Shown: positions 15,362 through 24,139, counted from the first letter of the stretch. The stretch is DNA of 64,000 bases from VRUE01 sp963697915 (GCA_963697915.1 OY969103.1:434001-498000); one strand, 5' to 3'. The notes: a model not told the origin generated them from the letters alone. Made by a program: numbers and translations.

Positions 15362-15951
15362 CCCTCTTCCCCGTCCGCGAGCAGGCGCGCGACCGCACGG
15401 GGCGGCAACGTCCCGCCGCCACCAGCGGGCAGCGTCCCGAACAGGGCGCGGCGGGTGGCAAGCCAGCCGAGCGGGCGCTTGAGGACGGCGACGCGCAGGC
15501 CGCGCTCGATCAGGTCGCCGACGGCGAGCGCGGCAAGCGCCCGGTCCCGGGCCAGGTCGGCGACCAGCAACGCGCCCGTCGTTCCGATGCGCGCCTCCGC
15601 CAGCACTGGCCGCACCAGCGCCGGCGGCAGGTGGATGACCGCGACTGAGTCACGGACGAGCGGCAGCGCGGATGGGATCCGCTCGACGCCCGCCTCACCC
15701 GCACCGAGGAGCAGGTGACAGGTCGAGCCGCGCGAGGCGATGCCGACCCCCGGCATGTGGGCGCTGAGGCGCTCCTCCAGCGCCCGCGCCGCGGCGGTGG
15801 CAACAAGCGACGGGCGCGGCGCGCGATCATCGGCCAAACCCACCAGCAGTGCCGCCCGGTCCGCGTCTGAGCCGGCGCAGGCGAGTGCCGCGGCTGCCGC
15901 CCGCGAGCCCGCGGCGGTACCGGTGGCGGCGACGAGGACGACCGGGCTCAC
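15358..15951 (-). CDS. Hypothetical protein of the Tad cluster, possible degenerate MinD/CpaE-like fold
   Basis: I do not recognise the family. The 197-residue protein is rich in Ala, Leu, Arg and Gly, has no signal peptide, and begins with a strand-loop-helix (VVLVAATGTAAGSRAAAAAL) that looks like a P-loop whose lysine is lost. Later strands (ALLVADLARDRAL, RVAVLKRPLGW) have the spacing of MinD/CpaE-type ATPases. A degenerate TadZ/CpaE-like localisation protein is a possible reading, but weak. It is coupled by GTGA overlap to the TadE-like gene upstream and by ATGA to the TadG-fusion gene downstream. Confidence 0.6.
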   Translation of the reverse strand: MSPVVLVAATGTAAGSRAAAAALACAGSDADRAALLVGLADDRAPRPSLVATAAARALEERLSAHMPGVGIASRGSTCHLLLGAGEAGVERIPSALPLVRDSVAVIHLPPALVRPVLAEARIGTTGALLVADLARDRALAALAVGDLIERGLRVAVLKRPLGWLATRRALFGTLPAGGGGTLPPRAVARLLADGEEG

Positions 15952-16277
15952 TTTGACCTCGCCGCCGCCGAAGAAGAGACCGTCAGCCGCTCCCCGATCG
16001 TTCCAATCGGCGACGGCGGCCGCAGGCGCACCGTCACCTCATCGCCGCGCACCGTGACCTCGACCTCCTCCGTGGCCCAGCCCGGCAGCGCGGCGCGTGC
16101 CGCCTGCGCGGCCGGGCGGCCGCTGGCCAGGGCCAGCGCGCCGGCCTCGGCCGCGCCGTCGGCGAGAGTCAACGCGTAGCCGGCGACAAGCAGCTGCAGG
16201 GTGAGCAGGCCGGCTAGCAGCAGGGCGGGCAGGGCGGCGACGACCTCCACCGAGGACTGTCCGGCCTCCCTACCCAC
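15948..16277 (-). CDS. TadE-like pseudopilin, second copy
   Basis: A 109-residue TadE-family protein. The N-terminus has the family signature: a short polar leader, then Gly-Gln-Ser-Ser-Val-Glu (AGQSSVEVVAALPALLLAGL), where the Glu lies at the start of the single membrane helix as in TadE and type IV pseudopilins. The remainder is a small extracytoplasmic domain. The GTG at 16277 overlaps the first TadE-like gene by eight bases. Minor pseudopilins of this type help assemble Tad pili. No tadA, tadB or tadC genes are in the window, so the motor must be encoded elsewhere. Confidence 0.75.
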   Translation of the reverse strand: MGREAGQSSVEVVAALPALLLAGLLTLQLLVAGYALTLADGAAEAGALALASGRPAAQAARAALPGWATEEVEVTVRGDEVTVRLRPPSPIGTIGERLTVSSSAAARSK

Positions 16278-16653
16278 CGCCCGGCCCCAGCCCCGACTCG
16301 GCGCCCACTCGCACCTCCGGCAGCGCCGGCAGCAGCGCCGGCACGACCACCCGCACCTCGACCGCGCCGCGATCGCGCACCTGCGCGCCGTGCCGCATCG
16401 CCTCCGGCAGCGCCCGGCGCGCCGCCGCCGCGGCGTCGCCGCCGACCAGCGCCGCCCTCGCCCCGGCCCGCGCCGCGACCGCCGCCGACCAGAGCGCCTG
16501 CCCGGCAAGACCGATCTGTGCCGCGACCAGGACCGCCAGCAGCAGGAAGGGGACCACGGCGATCAGCTCGACCGACGCGGTCCCCTCCTCCCTGCGTGAG
16601 CTGCTGGCGGCCTGGCGCGACACGGACCGAGCGTCCCGACCCCTGACGCGCAC
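16270..16653 (-). CDS. TadE-like pseudopilin, first copy
   Basis: A 127-residue protein with an Arg/Ser-rich N-terminus, then EEGTASVELIAVVPFLLLAV, the TadE membrane-helix signature with its conserved Glu. The rest is a short domain with alternating charged and small residues. The first GTG (16653) gives a rather long basic leader; a later GTG (VSRQAASS) could be the real start. It heads the four-gene Tad-like run. A hairpin terminator lies just upstream, after the preceding gene, so transcription of this cluster probably starts in the short 16654-16690 gap. Confidence 0.72.
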   Translation of the reverse strand: MRVRGRDARSVSRQAASSSRREEGTASVELIAVVPFLLLAVLVAAQIGLAGQALWSAAVAARAGARAALVGGDAAAAARRALPEAMRHGAQVRDRGAVEVRVVVPALLPALPEVRVGAESGLGPGGG

Positions 16654-16688
16654 GTGGTGCGCTCAAACGAAAAATTGCGTGACGGCTT

Positions 16689-16711
16689 GCGGGCGCTTCA
16701 GTCGCGCCCGC
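16689..16711 (-). terminator. Hairpin terminator after the 16716-17072 gene
   Basis: A perfect 8-base stem (GCGGGCGC and GCGCCCGC) with a 7-base loop follows the stop codon of the preceding minus-strand gene by a few bases. A run of five T residues occurs about 12 bases further on the minus strand. It separates the small membrane-protein gene from the Tad-like cluster. Confidence 0.55.
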
Positions 16712-16715
16712 GCCC

Positions 16716-17072
16716 TCAGTAGCTGTTGGCCTCGATCCAGATCCGCCAGATCGCCGCCACCGCGGCTCCCAGCAGCAGGATCCAGGCCAGGGTGCCCATC
16801 CCAGTGGCGAGCATCTCGTCGCTGCCGGCGATCAGCAGCGCGATCAAGCCCAGCGCCGCGTAGAGGATCCCGCGCCGGGCATCGCTCAGCGCCGCCAGGG
16901 TCAGTTGGTTCTGGCGGCTGGCGACGTAGATCGCCCAGGCGATCCCGGCCAGGAAACCCATCGTGATCGCGGCCAGGATCGCGTCCGCGGCGTTGCCGCC
17001 GGCCGGCGCGAACGCCACCAGGACGGCGAGCAGCATGACGATCGCTACGTTGCGCAAGGTCCGGGTCCGCAC
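16716..17072 (-). CDS. Hypothetical membrane protein, four hydrophobic segments
   Basis: A 118-residue protein of unknown function with hydrophobic stretches at about residues 8-25, 31-50, 68-82 and 92-110. There is no recognisable motif. The first segment may be a signal anchor. It lies between the phosphate-transport genes and the Tad-like cluster and is closed by a hairpin terminator; nothing shows to which unit it belongs. Confidence 0.6.
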   Translation of the reverse strand: MRTRTLRNVAIVMLLAVLVAFAPAGGNAADAILAAITMGFLAGIAWAIYVASRQNQLTLAALSDARRGILYAALGLIALLIAGSDEMLATGMGTLAWILLLGAAVAAIWRIWIEANSY

Positions 17073-17123
17073 GGAGAAAAGTGTACGTCGGGGCGGCGCC
17101 GACCCGCCAGGGGCGCGACCGCA

Positions 17124-17360
17124 TCACTTGCTGAGCATCGCTGCCATGCCGACCGCGACCGCGGCCAGCGTCACCGCCAGCGCCAGCAGGCCCACCGCGG
17201 CCGCGGCCCCAGCCGCCAGCGGCCGGCCGTCCTCGCTGAGGTCGGCGTAACGGGCGCCGCCCCAGATCGCCACCGAGAAGGCGCCGGTCACCCCCACTCC
17301 CGCGATCACCGAGGCGATCACGGTGTTGACCAGGTCGGCGGTGTGGACGATCGTCGCCAC
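17124..17360 (-). CDS. Small membrane protein behind pit
   Basis: A 78-residue protein with two hydrophobic segments (about residues 10-33 and 48-75) and a short polar loop. The function is unknown. It starts four bases after the pit stop, so it is almost certainly in the pit operon, and a role as a small partner of the phosphate transporter is a reasonable guess. No motif supports more. Confidence 0.68.
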   Translation of the reverse strand: MATIVHTADLVNTVIASVIAGVGVTGAFSVAIWGGARYADLSEDGRPLAAGAAAAVGLLALAVTLAAVAVGMAAMLSK

Positions 17361-17364
17361 TGGC

Positions 17365-18492
17365 TCAGCCGGCCGGAACCGGCGCCCCTTCCTGCTGGCG
17401 CTTGTTGAAGAGCCAGGCGATCCCGCCCAGCGCGATCAGCGTCACCACCACCGGGCCGAGGGCGCCGCTGCCGAAGATCGCCGTCACCCCGTAGGTGAGG
17501 GCACCGATCGCCGCCGCCGCCGGCAGGGTCAGCAGCCAGGCGACGAAGATGTTGCCGGCGACGCCCCAGCGCACCGCCGAGACCCGCTTGCCGGCGCCGG
17601 CCCCCATCACGCCACCGTTGATCACGTGCGTGGTCGAGAGCGGGAAGCCGAAGTGGGTCGAGGCGAGGATCACCGCCGAGCCGGCGCCCTGCGCCGAGAA
17701 GCCCTGCGCGGCATCCATCTTGATGATGCGGCTGCCGGTCGTGCGGATGATCCGCCAGCCGCCGCTGTAGGTGCCGAGCGCGATCGCCGTCGCCGCCGAG
17801 GCGATCACCCAGAAGGGCGGGTCGGAATTCGCCCCCAGCGAGCCGTTGGCGATCAGCGCCAGGGTGATCACGCCCATCGTCTTCTGCGCGTCGTTGGTGC
17901 CGTGGGCCAGGGCCAGCAGCCCGCCGGAGACGAGCTGCCCATAGCGGTAGCCGCGCGTCACCGGGCCCGGCCGCTGCTTGCCGACGATCCAGTAGGAGAG
18001 GCCGATCGCGGCGCCGGCGACGAGGAAGGCGACGACCGGGGCGACGACCGCGGGGATCAGGACTTTGCCGACCAGGCCTTCGGCCAGCACCGCGTCGATC
18101 CCGGCCGCGGCGACCGCCGAGCCGACGACGCCGCCGATCAGCGCGTGCGAGGAGCTCGAGGGCAGGCCGAACCACCAGGTGATCAGGTTCCAGGTGATCG
18201 CCCCGATCAGGCCGGCGAAGACGATCGTCGGCGTGATCACGCCCGCGTCGACGACGTCGTTGGCGACCGTGGCGGCGACCTCGATCGAGATGAAGGCGCC
18301 GACGAAGTTGAGCAGAGACGCCATCCCGATCGCCACCTGCGGCGGCGCCGCCCCGGTCGAGATCGAAGTGGCGACGACGTTGGCGGTGTCGTGGAAGCCG
18401 TTGGTGAAGTCGAACGTCAGCGCCGTGGCGATGACGATCACGAGGATGATGTCGGCGCTCACCTGTGACGAGCCCCAGTCGTCGCCAGACAA
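17365..18492 (-). CDS. pit: Inorganic phosphate transporter, PiT family
   Basis: A 375-residue membrane permease importing metal-phosphate with the proton (or sodium) gradient. Both PiT signatures are visible: GFHDTANVVATSISTGA near residue 32 and HGTNDAQKTMGVI near 197, related by the internal repeat of the family; GLPSSSSHALIGG and PLSTTHVINGG are further paired motifs. The ATG at 18492 gives a slightly long N-terminus, and the GTG ten codons later is an alternative. The upstream DUF47 gene encodes its usual regulatory partner. It gives the low-affinity phosphate route next to the Pst system 10 kb away. Confidence 0.93.
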   Translation of the reverse strand: MSGDDWGSSQVSADIILVIVIATALTFDFTNGFHDTANVVATSISTGAAPPQVAIGMASLLNFVGAFISIEVAATVANDVVDAGVITPTIVFAGLIGAITWNLITWWFGLPSSSSHALIGGVVGSAVAAAGIDAVLAEGLVGKVLIPAVVAPVVAFLVAGAAIGLSYWIVGKQRPGPVTRGYRYGQLVSGGLLALAHGTNDAQKTMGVITLALIANGSLGANSDPPFWVIASAATAIALGTYSGGWRIIRTTGSRIIKMDAAQGFSAQGAGSAVILASTHFGFPLSTTHVINGGVMGAGAGKRVSAVRWGVAGNIFVAWLLTLPAAAAIGALTYGVTAIFGSGALGPVVVTLIALGGIAWLFNKRQQEGAPVPAG

Positions 18493-18562
18493 GGACGCAG
18501 GGAGCGTGGCGTGCTCTGCACGCGAGCGACCGAGGACGCCGTATGGCGACGATCTGGGGCCG

Positions 18563-19180
18563 TCACGAGTTCTTGATGACGATGCCCTCGAGGATCTGGG
18601 CGGCGGTCTCGGTCGCGTCGATCGCGTTCTCCAGCACCGCGAACATGTCCTTCCAGCGGATCACGACCATCGGGTCGATCCCGTTCGAGAAGAGCGAGGC
18701 GACGGCGTCGCGGGAGATCCGGTCGCCATCGTTCTCGAGCCGGTGGATCTCGATCCAGTAGTGGTCGAGGCCCTTCAGCTCGCGCAGGTGCTCGAGCGCC
18801 CCGGCGAGCTGCTCGCAGGCGGCCACGAGCACCTTGGTCAGGGCCTGAGCCTGGGCCATCGGCGCTTCGATCTGGTAGAGCCCGAGCAGGTCCGCGGCTT
18901 CCTCGGTGTAGTCGACTATGTCGTCCATCTGTGTGGCGAGGCCGTAGATGTCCTCGCGGTCGATCGGCGTCACGAAGGTCGAGTTGAGCCGCTTGACGAT
19001 GTCGTGGGTGATCCGGTCGCCCTCCTGCTCGGCCTTGAGGATCTCGCGCGGCAGGTCGCCGCCGTCGGGCCAACGACCCATCATCTCGTCGAGCAGGCGG
19101 GCCGCGTGGAGAGTGTTCTTGCCGCCCTCGATGAAGAGCTCGAAGAAGGCGCTGTCGCGCGGCAGGAGAGAGAGGCGCAC
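18563..19180 (-). CDS. DUF47/PhoU-like partner of the phosphate transporter
   Basis: A 205-residue all-helical protein related to PhoU, of the DUF47 family commonly encoded beside pit. Characteristic stretches are LPRDSAFFELF at the N-terminus, EQEGDRITHDIVKRLNSTFV near 50, DREDIYGLATQMDDIVDYTE near 75 and HRLENDGDRISRDAV near 145. The paired E-x-x-x-D motifs bind metal ions in PhoU relatives. It probably gates or modulates Pit. It lies between ppk1 and pit on the same strand; a hairpin after ppk1 may separate the two transcripts. Confidence 0.9.
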   Translation of the reverse strand: MRLSLLPRDSAFFELFIEGGKNTLHAARLLDEMMGRWPDGGDLPREILKAEQEGDRITHDIVKRLNSTFVTPIDREDIYGLATQMDDIVDYTEEAADLLGLYQIEAPMAQAQALTKVLVAACEQLAGALEHLRELKGLDHYWIEIHRLENDGDRISRDAVASLFSNGIDPMVVIRWKDMFAVLENAIDATETAAQILEGIVIKNS

Positions 19181-19202
19181 GCGGCAATCCTAGACAGAGA
19201 CG

Positions 19203-19225
19203 CGGCTGGCCGAAGGCCTCAGCCG
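19203..19225 (-). terminator. Hairpin at the ppk1 stop
   Basis: On the minus strand CGGCT, then GGCC, TTC, GGCC and AGCCG form a nine-base-pair stem with a two-base bulge, overlapping the ppk1 stop codon. There is no T run, as is common for high-GC actinobacterial terminators. It may end the ppk1 transcript before the DUF47-pit operon. Confidence 0.45.
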
Positions 19226-21321
19226 GCGGTCGCCGCGAGCTGCTCCCCGGCCCGCGCCAGATGGCGCTCGCGGAGCTCGTCCTGGACGCTCCGCCGCTCG
19301 CCCTCGGGGACCTCCGCCCGCGCCCAGACCCCGTCCGCGCCGAGCTCCCAGGCATTGGCGTTCTCGGCGAAGCAGAGGTCCAGCACGTCGAGCAGTTCCG
19401 CCCGCCGGCCCTCGTCCTCGATCGGGACGACCAGCTCGACCCGGCTGTCGAGGTTGCGCGGCATCAGGTCGGCGGAGCCGGTCAGGACCCGGGCCTCCGC
19501 GCCGCGGCGGAAGGCGTAGATCCGCGAGTGCTCGAGGAAGCGACCGACGATCGAGACGACGCGGATGTTCTCCGAGACCCCCGGCACCCCCGGCCGCAGG
19601 CAGCAGACGCCGCGCACGTTGAGGTCGACCCGCACGCCCGCCCGCGAGGCCTCGTACAAGGCCTGGATGCAGCGCCGGTCGACCAGCGCGTTCATCTTCA
19701 GCGCGATCCGCGCCTCCTCGCCGTCGCGGTGGGCGGCGACCGTCGCCTCGATCTCCTCGAGGATCTGGTCGCGCATCGTCGTCGGCGAGACCAGCACCTT
19801 GCGGTACTCGGCCGGCCGCCCGTAGCCAGTGAGGAAGTTGAACATCTCGGCGACGTCGGCGCCGATCTCGGGGTCGGCGGTGAAGAGGCCGAGGTCGGTG
19901 TAGAGACGGGCCGTGGTCGGGTTGTAGTTGCCGGTCCCGATGTGGACGTACTCGCGCACCCGGTCCCCCTCGCGGCGGGCGACGAGGATCGCCTTCACGT
20001 GCGTCTTCAGCCCCGGGATGCCGTAGACGACGTGGACGCCGGCCTCCTCCAGCGACTTCGCCCAGTGGATGTTGGCCTCCTCGTCGAAGCGCGCTTTCAG
20101 CTCGACCATGCAGACCGCCTGCTTGCCGCGTTCGGAAGCGCGGATCAGCGCCGGCACCAGCGGCGAGTCGTCGCTGGTCCGGTACACCGTCTGCTTGATC
20201 GCCAGCACGTCGGGGTCGGCGACCGCCTGCAGCACGAAGCGCTCGACCGAGGACGCGAAGGAGTCGTAGGGGTGGTGGACGAGGATGTCGCCCTGCCGGA
20301 TCGCGGCGAACATGTCGACCGGCTCGTCGTCCTCCCCCTGCAGGCGCGGCTGGGTGACCGGCGTCCAGGGCGCGTAGCGCAGCTCGGGCTTGCCGGAGGC
20401 GTCGACGACGTCGCCGAGGTCGGCGAGGTCGACCAGCCCGTCGACGTCGTAGACCTCGCGGTCTTCGAGCCGCAGCGCGTCGATCAGCTGGGCGCGCAGC
20501 TTGGCGTTCATCCCCGCCGCCACCTCGAGCCGCACGACCTCGCCGAAGCGGCGCCGGCGCAACTCGTCCTGGACCGCCTGCAGGAGGTCGTCGGCCTCGT
20601 CGCTGACGGTGAAGTCAGCGTCGCGGGTGACCCGGAAGTAGCCGTGGTCGATCACCTCGATGCCCGGGAACAGCGCGTCGAGGTTGGCGGCGATCGCCTC
20701 CTCCAGCGGCACGAAGACCTCGTTGCGCTCACCGACCCGCAGGAAGCGGCCGAGCAGCTCCTTCGGCACCTTGACCCGGGCGATGATCTCGGTGCCGCTC
20801 TCGGGGTCGCGCAGCAGCACGCCGAGGCTGAGCGAGAGGTTGGAGATGTAGGGGAAGGGACGGCCGAGGCCGACGACCAGCGGGGTCAGCGCCGGGAAGA
20901 CCTGCTCGTGGAAGCGGGTGTCGATTTCACTCCGCTCCTGCTCACTGGCGGTCTCGAGGGTGACGAGGCGGACCCCATGCTCCTCCAGGGCCGGGCGCAG
21001 CACCCCGTCGAAGCAATCGTGCAGGCGTGAGTCGAGGTCCAACACGCGGGTCTGGATCGCGTCGATCTGCTCGCTCGGGGCGAGGCCGTCGGGACCGCGA
21101 GCATCGATGCCGGCGTCTAGCTGATCGAAGAGGCCGGCGACCCGGACCATGAAGAACTCGTCCAGGTTGGAGGCGTAGATCGCGCAGAACCGGAGCCGCT
21201 CCAGCAGCGGCACCTCGGGGCCCTCGGCGAGTTCGAGGACCCGTTGGTTGAAGTCGAGCCAGGAGAGCTCGCGGTTGAAGTAGAGCGCCGGATCGTCGAT
21301 CGGGCAATCGTACTGCCGCAC
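19219..21321 (-). CDS. ppk1: Polyphosphate kinase 1
   Basis: Ppk1 makes long-chain polyphosphate from the gamma-phosphate of ATP, reversibly. The 700-residue length is standard. The N-terminus has YFNRELSWLDFNQRVLELA and the conserved NLDEFFMVRVAGL; the autophosphorylated histidine is in VHIGTGNYNPTTARLYTDLG near residue 430, and the second catalytic His in GRFLEHSRIYAF near 590. DILVHHPYDSFASS marks the third domain. It lies 19 bases downstream of the PHP-glycosyltransferase gene and so may share its transcript. With ppx and the CHAD genes on the same strand it forms a polyphosphate cluster. Confidence 0.96.
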   Translation of the reverse strand: MRQYDCPIDDPALYFNRELSWLDFNQRVLELAEGPEVPLLERLRFCAIYASNLDEFFMVRVAGLFDQLDAGIDARGPDGLAPSEQIDAIQTRVLDLDSRLHDCFDGVLRPALEEHGVRLVTLETASEQERSEIDTRFHEQVFPALTPLVVGLGRPFPYISNLSLSLGVLLRDPESGTEIIARVKVPKELLGRFLRVGERNEVFVPLEEAIAANLDALFPGIEVIDHGYFRVTRDADFTVSDEADDLLQAVQDELRRRRFGEVVRLEVAAGMNAKLRAQLIDALRLEDREVYDVDGLVDLADLGDVVDASGKPELRYAPWTPVTQPRLQGEDDEPVDMFAAIRQGDILVHHPYDSFASSVERFVLQAVADPDVLAIKQTVYRTSDDSPLVPALIRASERGKQAVCMVELKARFDEEANIHWAKSLEEAGVHVVYGIPGLKTHVKAILVARREGDRVREYVHIGTGNYNPTTARLYTDLGLFTADPEIGADVAEMFNFLTGYGRPAEYRKVLVSPTTMRDQILEEIEATVAAHRDGEEARIALKMNALVDRRCIQALYEASRAGVRVDLNVRGVCCLRPGVPGVSENIRVVSIVGRFLEHSRIYAFRRGAEARVLTGSADLMPRNLDSRVELVVPIEDEGRRAELLDVLDLCFAENANAWELGADGVWARAEVPEGERRSVQDELRERHLARAGEQLAATAG

Positions 21322-21340
21322 CTGCGCCGCTCCCCGCCGC

Positions 21341-23611
21341 TCAGGCGGCCCGGGAGCGGGCTTGCCGCTTGGCGCCAGCTTCGCTCAGAGCCCGCCGGTA
21401 ACCGATCGCGAGCTGCTCCAGAGCCCGCTCCCAGGAGCGGTCGGCGGCGGCGCGGACGGCGGCCTTGCCGAGCCGCTCGCGCAGGGCCGGCGAGGAAGCG
21501 AGCTGCAGAACCGCGCCGGCCAGGTGATCGGGGTCGGGGCGGCAGAGCAGGCCGGTGTGGCGGTTCTCGATCAGCGCCGCCGGGCCGCCCTCGGCGACAG
21601 CCACCGAAGGCAGGCCGCTGGCACCGGCCTCGAGCAGGACCTGGCCGTAGGTGTCAGTACAGGAGCAGAAGAGGAAGAGATCGGCGCTGGCGTAGACCCG
21701 CGCCAGCTCCTCGCCCTCGAGCCAGCCGAGAAAGGTGGCCTGCGCGCCGAGCCGCACCCGCAGCTCGTCCTCCTCCGGACCACCCCCGGCCAGCAGCAGG
21801 TGCAACCGGGGCTCGGCGCGACGGGCGCGCAGGAAGCTCTCGGCGAGCAGCCAGATCCCCTTCTCGCGGGTGAGGCGGCCGGAGTAGAGGACCTTGATCT
21901 CGCCCGGGTAGGCGTCGGGGTCGGCCTTCTCCGGCGCGAAGTGGGTGAGGTCGACGCCGCGCTCCCAGCGATCGATCCGCCCCTGGACGGCGCCCAGGCC
22001 GAGCAGCGAGCGGTCGGCGGCCGGACTGGGCGAGAAGACACGCGACGGCGCGCCGTAGAAGGCGCCAAGCGCGGCCCGCGAGACCGCCTCCAGCCCGTCG
22101 TCGCCGCTGCGCATCCCGGCGTAGGCGGCGAGCTCGGTGTGGTAGCTGGCGACCAGCGGCGTGCCGGCGACGCGGCTGAGCAGGGTGGCGCCGATCCCGG
22201 CCGGGCCGGGGGCGGTGACGTGGACCAGGTCGTAACACCCCTCGGCCAGGGTCTCGGCGAGGTCGGGCAGACCCGGCACCCCGAGGGTCATCCCCTCGTA
22301 GAAGGGCACCCGCAGCGAGGTCGCCGCTGGCAACCGCCGGTCTACGGCGGGGTCGGTGCCGACCACCTCGACCTCGAAGCCGGGCACGCCGCGCTCGCGG
22401 ATCTCCTCGATCGTGCGGGTGACGCCGTGCATCGCCTCGATCCCGTCGGCGATCAGCGCCACCCGCGGGCGCTCGCCGGAACGGTCGGCCTGCTTCGCCT
22501 TCTCGGCGCCGAGGAAGACGGTCGCCGGCGCGTAGGGGATCGCCGGCAGCAGAGCATCGAAGATGCCGCCGAGGGCGGAGGGCAGCTCCCCCCGCGCCGC
22601 CGCCGCGGCCCCGTCGCCGACGGCGGCGCGCAGGCGGCGATCGTGGGTGCGACGAGCACTGCGGTAGAGGTCGGCGTGAGAGAACCCGTCCGCCTGCAGC
22701 CACTCGATCAGCTCGCGCCCGCGTCGCTCGATCCCCATCGAGGTAAGCCAGGAGTCGAGCAGCGTACGCGCGTCGTCAGGCCCGATGTCGGCGGCGACAG
22801 CACCCTCGCGAGCGGCCCCCTCACCGACCACCCGTTGACAGATCTTCAGCACCGCCCCAGGATCCGCCCCCCTCCTACGTGCCGTCCCCGAGTCGAGGAC
22901 GAGGGCGTGGGTGGCGAGGGCCATTGCCGCGTGCGCCCACTTGGCGGCGCTGCCCTGTTCGCCGCCGGCGACGGCTGTGCCGGCGCGCATCTGGGCGAGA
23001 AACTCTTCCGGCGTGGACGACCGGGGCGCCTCGGTGAAGGTGCGCCCGATGTCGACGCCGGCGTGGTCGTCGGAGCCGCCGATCCCTGTGCCGCCGTGAG
23101 TGTCGACGTAGACGACCGCGGGCATGTTGAGCTCCGGCGCCCGCGAGCCGTTGCGCACCTCCCAGACCGGGAAGAGCTCGGCAAGGATCCGGCGGTGACG
23201 CCCGGCGAGCGGTGCGTCGACGTCGTAGAACGGGTGTGCCAGCGCGCAGGCGATCTCGTGCTCGTGAAGGTATGCGGCGCAGGCCTCGACGTCGCCGGCG
23301 TGTGCCTGCAGCCACTCGTGGTCCCCGGGTGTGATCCCGTAACAGAGGATGTGCACCGCCTGGGGCTCGCCGGCGAAGCGGGCGGTCAGCTCCTCGGAGA
23401 CGAAGCAGTCGGGACGGTCGGCCAGCTCCAGGCAACCGTCGATCGTGTCGTGATCGGTGATCGTCACGAAGTCCATCCCCCGCCGCTTGGCCAGCTCGTA
23501 GACCTCTTGCGGCGGCGTCGCGCACTCGGGCAGGCCGAGCGAACGCTGGACCCCTAACCGCGAGAGCTGCGAGGCGGTGGAATGGCAGTGCAAGTCAACT
23601 CGGGAAATCAT
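21341..23611 (-). CDS. PHP-domain phosphoesterase fused to GT4 glycosyltransferase
   Basis: A 756-residue fusion. Residues 1 to about 230 are a PHP domain: DLHCHSTAS at residues 6-14, TITDHDTIDG near 51, LAHPFYD near 144 and GGSDDHAG near 198, the metal-binding motifs of this phosphoesterase superfamily. A helical linker follows. Residues about 385-750 are a GT-B glycosyltransferase of family 4: RVALIADGIEAMHGVTRT, VSYHTE-like ASYHTELAAYAG, YSGRLTREKGIWLLAE, and the EAGASGLPSVA region with its donor-binding glutamate. Related transferases attach mannose or glucose to lipids. It may make and trim a phosphorylated glycolipid; the link to the adjacent ppk1 is unexplained. Confidence 0.88.
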   Translation of the reverse strand: MISRVDLHCHSTASQLSRLGVQRSLGLPECATPPQEVYELAKRRGMDFVTITDHDTIDGCLELADRPDCFVSEELTARFAGEPQAVHILCYGITPGDHEWLQAHAGDVEACAAYLHEHEIACALAHPFYDVDAPLAGRHRRILAELFPVWEVRNGSRAPELNMPAVVYVDTHGGTGIGGSDDHAGVDIGRTFTEAPRSSTPEEFLAQMRAGTAVAGGEQGSAAKWAHAAMALATHALVLDSGTARRRGADPGAVLKICQRVVGEGAAREGAVAADIGPDDARTLLDSWLTSMGIERRGRELIEWLQADGFSHADLYRSARRTHDRRLRAAVGDGAAAAARGELPSALGGIFDALLPAIPYAPATVFLGAEKAKQADRSGERPRVALIADGIEAMHGVTRTIEEIRERGVPGFEVEVVGTDPAVDRRLPAATSLRVPFYEGMTLGVPGLPDLAETLAEGCYDLVHVTAPGPAGIGATLLSRVAGTPLVASYHTELAAYAGMRSGDDGLEAVSRAALGAFYGAPSRVFSPSPAADRSLLGLGAVQGRIDRWERGVDLTHFAPEKADPDAYPGEIKVLYSGRLTREKGIWLLAESFLRARRAEPRLHLLLAGGGPEEDELRVRLGAQATFLGWLEGEELARVYASADLFLFCSCTDTYGQVLLEAGASGLPSVAVAEGGPAALIENRHTGLLCRPDPDHLAGAVLQLASSPALRERLGKAAVRAAADRSWERALEQLAIGYRRALSEAGAKRQARSRAA

Positions 23612-23719
23612 CGGCGTCTCCCATCTACTGGTCGTCGTTGTCGCCGACAGACTTCGCCATTTGCAGGCAGAACTTGTGAACCGGCCGAGAACGCCGCGTG
23701 AAGATCCCGTGAACCGGGC

Positions 23720-24139
23720 CTACAGGGATCGCTCGAGGGCGCTCCAGAGGCCCTCGTCAACCTGTTCGACCCAGAGCTCGCGGAAGCGGCGGAAGAGCAG
23801 CTCGCGGCGGGTGCGCAGCAGGGCCTCGAGCGACTCGATGCCGGCGGCGCGCGGCAGCATCACGTCGCAGTCATGGATCTCGCCGAGCAGGCCCTGCAGC
23901 CGCTTGGCCGCGTCGCGGCCGGCCTTGGCCTCAGGCCCAAAGCAAGTACCGACGACTTCCAGCAGGTAGCGCAGCCGCTTGGCCGCGATCCGCATCTCGT
24001 GCTGAGCCTCGGCGGCCGACGGCTCGAGCGCCGCGGGGGCGAAGGAGCGCAGCTCGTCGAGCCGGGTGCGGACGATCCGCGCGGCGTTGGGACGCAGCGG
24101 CGCCGCCGGGTCGAGCCCCTCCACCGGGCGCGCCTTCAC
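23720..24139 (-). CDS. CHAD domain, C-terminal half (separate overlapping gene)
   Basis: A 139-residue protein carrying the second half of a CHAD domain, a helical fold with conserved histidines and basic residues that binds polyphosphate. The signature HEMRIAAKRLRYLLEVVG (near residue 48) mirrors the HDMRVATRRLRAAME of the upstream gene, and HDCDVMLP follows. It begins with the GTG at 24139, which overlaps the stop of the first half in GTGTGA. So the CHAD domain is encoded as two coupled genes rather than one. A frameshift is the alternative reading, but the joint forms a clean stop-start overlap. It lies between ppx and the PHP-GT gene. Confidence 0.82.
   Translation of the reverse strand: MKARPVEGLDPAAPLRPNAARIVRTRLDELRSFAPAALEPSAAEAQHEMRIAAKRLRYLLEVVGTCFGPEAKAGRDAAKRLQGLLGEIHDCDVMLPRAAGIESLEALLRTRRELLFRRFRELWVEQVDEGLWSALERSL

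Noticed and set aside
19261..21030. A 589-codon plus-strand open frame opposite ppk1
   Set aside because: It is the antisense shadow of a clear ppk1 gene in high-GC DNA and its product has the Arg/Asp/Val bias of a shadow frame. The same holds for the long frames opposite the PHP-GT gene (21362-23557), the phoU-CHAD region (24205-26310), the ABC-F gene (46185-47780) and transketolase (59772-61646).
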